Of a DNA stretch of 64,000 bases, positions 61,496-64,000 are shown piece by piece. The stretch is from positions 1-64,000 of the forward strand of contig QANY01007249.1 of the NCBI GenBank assembly GCA_003255025.1. Reading direction: 5' to 3'. The stretch comes from Datisca glomerata. Its lineage: Eukaryota > Streptophyta > Magnoliopsida > Cucurbitales > Datiscaceae. The notes beneath the pieces are model-generated. The model did not search any database, was not told the DNA's origin, and saw only the letters and a program-made list of their open reading frames with translations. Position 1 is the first letter of the stretch, and each line of letters starts with the position of its first letter. The position numbers were made by a program, and so were the translations under genes.

Positions 61496-61889
61496 TAGTC
61501 TAAAATTATTAACAAATTAGGAAAGCTACTATTTACCTAAAACTATTGAAAACTATTATTTCTTAAAACAACCTCCAAAACTTGTTTATTATGTAAAATT
61601 TTCCTAATTAATTTGGAGTCTCACTCAAAAACTCCTACAGACCAAGCTGAGGAGAGTGCTCACTCCATGCCCAGTTTTAGGGGCAATAATTCCTGACTTT
61701 TATACAAGACTAGCAAGGTTTTAGAAAGCTTAATATAAATTAGACAACTAATTTCATATAATAAAAATAGCCTATGTTTATATGTCCACTTTCAAAAATA
61801 TGTATCTGCATATTATACTTATTTGCTAATATTTATTAAATTTAACAAAAATATAAATCTCTCTCTCTAGAAATTCAAAGATTTGCAAT
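61496..61889. other. AT-rich intergenic DNA
   Basis: Nothing recognisable. It ends in a short CTCTCTCTCT run at 61860. Confidence 0.5.
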
Positions 61890-62045
61890 CTTTACCATTT
61901 TTATCTCTCTCCTATCACTCCCGCTCTCTCCCCATCTCTCACACATTTATATATATATATGAGAGTGAGACGGAAAAGAGAGAGAGATTGAGAGAGGGGA
62001 AGACAAAAAGAGAGACGAAAAGAGAGATAAAAATGATAAAAAAAT
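61890..62045. repeat. CT/GA-rich foldback
   Basis: CCATTTTTATCTCTCT at about 61897 pairs with AGAGAGATAAAAATGATAA at about 62020. The CT-rich left half pairs imperfectly with the GA-rich right half around a TATATATATA centre near 61955. The full stem is about 70 bp per arm. Confidence 0.75.
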
Positions 62046-62387
62046 ATATGATCTCTGAATGTTCAAGAAAGGGAGTTAGTTAAAAGGTATATTAATAATT
62101 AATCAAATGGAAATATTAATAAATTTAAATTAATTTATTATATTAATTAAATAATTTAAAAAAGTGTTATATTTTATGTTTTTAAAAATGTTCAAAAAAA
62201 ATTATATTTAAAATAGAAAAGTATGTTTAGATATTATCGATTCTAATAATTCCTCATGGGTTACAGTGAAAGATTCGACCTAAGCCTTCTAGAAATATCA
62301 CTTCTTCCATTGAGTTCTTGCAAATGAAGCCAATCGAGCAAACACTCGAGAGAGAGAGAGAGATATTTGCACGGTCACGGTCAATTT

Positions 62388-62910
62388 TTATATGATCTTC
62401 AGGGAGGCGATCCATGAAGACGAGTGAGGGCTTCTCATGCTTCCCACTCCAATACCAGAAATCAATTGGTCTGAGCCCGGGAACTGAGATGGAGAATGCA
62501 GATTACTCAAAATAGCATGAAGGTTTATCGGGGTAGAGATAGAGTTCGAGAGGGTAGAGATAGAGTTCGAGAATGTAGAAATAGTGTTCGAGAGGGAGTT
62601 CTTTAAAGAAGGATTTCTTGAAGTGTTTGAAGCAGAGGTAGCATTAGGGTTTCTAAAATTAGGGATTCTCAGATTAGGGGATTTCGAATGTGGAGTATTC
62701 GAAATAGGGCTTCTCGAAAAGGTTGAGGCAGAGCCAACATCAGAGGCAGGGTTATTCAGATTAGGGGGGATACTAGCCAGGTTTACTCAGATTAAGGTTT
62801 CTTAGATTAGGGGATTTCGAAATGGGGGTTCTCAGCTTAGGGATTTTCGATGAAGGGTTGCAATCAAGAATGTTCGAGATTGAAGCGAGCTCCATGGAAA
62901 GGTTTTGCGA
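62388..62910 (-). pseudogene. Ser/Asn/Pro-rich reading frame with one frameshift, unidentified
   Basis: On the minus strand a frame is open from about 62910 to a TAG near 62772. A different frame is open from about 62765 to a TAA at 62390-62388. A single-base insertion next to CCTGG near 62778 would explain the break. Composition is Ser, Asn and Pro rich with repeated KSPNLR, RNPN and SNSIST motifs. A candidate start lies upstream at about 62970 (ATGGAAGAAATACAAAGAC followed by a GTAAGT donor-like site), but the exon cannot be linked. No family is recognised; it may be a fragment of a regulatory protein or just repetitive DNA (GATTAGGG units). Confidence 0.3.
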
Positions 62911-63681
62911 AACATTGAAAGCAGAACCAGTTAATCAATCTTCACTTACGTCTTTGTATTTCTTCCATGATTTTTCTGAGCTGATAACTGAGTGATAGGG
63001 TTTGCATGTAACGTTTTCAACAACAAACTTGTTTCTGCCCTTCTAAATTTTCCAGCAAATAAAGAAGAAAATTGAAATGAGATCTTTCTTGCTGTCTGGA
63101 AAAAGCCTTAGGTTTTTTTTAAAACAACCATTACACTGATCATTTTGTAAAATTTGACTCCTACATTAATTTTTACTTATCGTGACATCTGATACATCTT
63201 TAATTCAAAATCAGTTTGTAAAGTTATTAAAAAATTTCTTCATGAATTTCAAACCGACGGCTTGAAAAAAAATGATGATTACACGAAACTCATCTCTTCG
63301 TGTACCTCACTTGCATTTCTCTCTTATTGTTACTATCTCTTAATCTCTCAAAGTCACAATATCTCTCTCTGTAAATTCTTGAGTTTTCGTCTCCCACATC
63401 AAAGAATCACAACAAAGTAAGTTTTTGGGTATCTAAGTTCTTGTTTTCTGAATTCTGAGTTGTTTTTTTTTGAGTTTTTGAAATATTTTTTTTTCTGGGT
63501 TTTTGAGGGTTGTTTTTTCTGGATTTTTGCGTTTATGTCTTCTTGTGGATGTCTGAATCACAACAATGTTACTTTTTTGTTTATAATATATTTTTTAAAC
63601 TTTTTGAGTGTTTTTTTTCTTCTGGGTTTTTAAGTGTTTTTTTAATTTATGAAGTTCTGGTCTTACATCGTATCTGTTTTC
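62911..63681. other. Non-coding flank
   Basis: Contains pyrimidine- and T-rich stretches (63440-63660) and no recognisable exon. The 88-codon frame starting at 63510 runs from T-rich DNA into the hairpin array and is not credible. Confidence 0.45.
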
Positions 63682-63860
63682 TGGTTACACGTTCGTCGTG
63701 TAACCATCATGTAGTCTACACGAGGATTGTGTACACTACAGGATGGTTACACAAGAGTCGTGTAAGTCTCGTGTAGGCTACATGAGGACTACACGAGGCT
63801 TACACGAGGGTCGTGTACCCTTCGTGTAGTCTACACGATAACTACACGAGTATTGTGTAC
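63682..63860. repeat. Array of TACACGA / TCGTGTA hairpins
   Basis: About seven small palindromic units follow each other, for example GGTTACACG-TTCGT-CGTGTAACC at 63683-63705 and GTAGTCTACAC...GTGTACACTAC at about 63711-63739. Each pairs a TACACGA-type arm with a TCGTGTA-type arm over 20-30 bp. Similar arrays occur in some plant DNA transposon ends, but I could not place this one. Confidence 0.8.
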
Positions 63861-64000
63861 ATTTTCTGATCTTATGTTTGCATTGAATTTTCTACAGGTT
63901 ATGACTTCATAAAAATACAACTAAGATGCGTCTATGGCGTTAACAAAATTCCAAAAGCAAGGGTCAATGCAAAGTGAAATGCCCACTGCATAGAGGTTAT
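63861..64000. other. Unclassified window end
   Basis: No feature can be supported in the last 140 bases. Confidence 0.5.

Overview
This is nuclear DNA from a flowering plant, most likely a eudicot. It is AT-rich, its genes have many short GT-AG introns, and it is crowded with degraded LTR retrotransposons plus one endogenous plant pararetrovirus. The sequence supports three intact host genes. (1) SPO11-2, the meiotic topoisomerase VI-A-like protein, 11 exons on the + strand at 4701-7182. (2) A GPATCH4-like G-patch protein, 11 exons on the - strand at 7989-11257, convergent with SPO11-2. (3) DDA1, a subunit of DDB1-DET1 ubiquitin-ligase complexes, 4 exons on the + strand at 57131-59465. All three were assembled exon by exon, and every exon keeps phase. 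As I recall, SPO11-2 and a G-patch gene are also neighbours in Arabidopsis (At1g63990/At1g63980), so the pair looks like conserved microsynteny.

Layout. 1-3996: a non-autonomous Tat-like LTR element packed with tandem repeats, its 5' LTR cut by the window edge. 3997-12957: the SPO11-2/G-patch gene island. 12958-41017: one nested transposon complex. A gypsy-type non-autonomous element (LTRs 12958-13606 and 40357-41017, exact TTGAT target duplication) contains two copia elements, at 13711-23155 and 27076-40036, each with both LTRs and a broken gag-pol. The second copia has an unusual 5' LTR of about 5.3 kb, because an 853-bp segment is present five times in tandem; its 3' LTR is about 2.0 kb with one copy. 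41289-44715: a probable CACTA end, a foldback MITE and a GC-rich minisatellite. 44749-49335: a Tat-lineage gypsy gag-pol with a second RNase H, truncated on the right. 49340-54930: a degraded endogenous caulimovirid on the - strand with recognisable movement-protein and RT regions, promoter and tRNA-Met primer site. 54960-56728: a - strand copia remnant. 57131-59465: DDA1. 59466-64000: foldback and tandem-repeat DNA with one broken low-complexity reading frame.

The three genes do not form a pathway (meiotic break formation, nucleolar RNA biology, ubiquitin ligase assembly). The rest is transposon and viral sediment. Its most informative parts are the nesting order, the LTR-internal satellite-like array, and several arrays made of repeated hairpin units.
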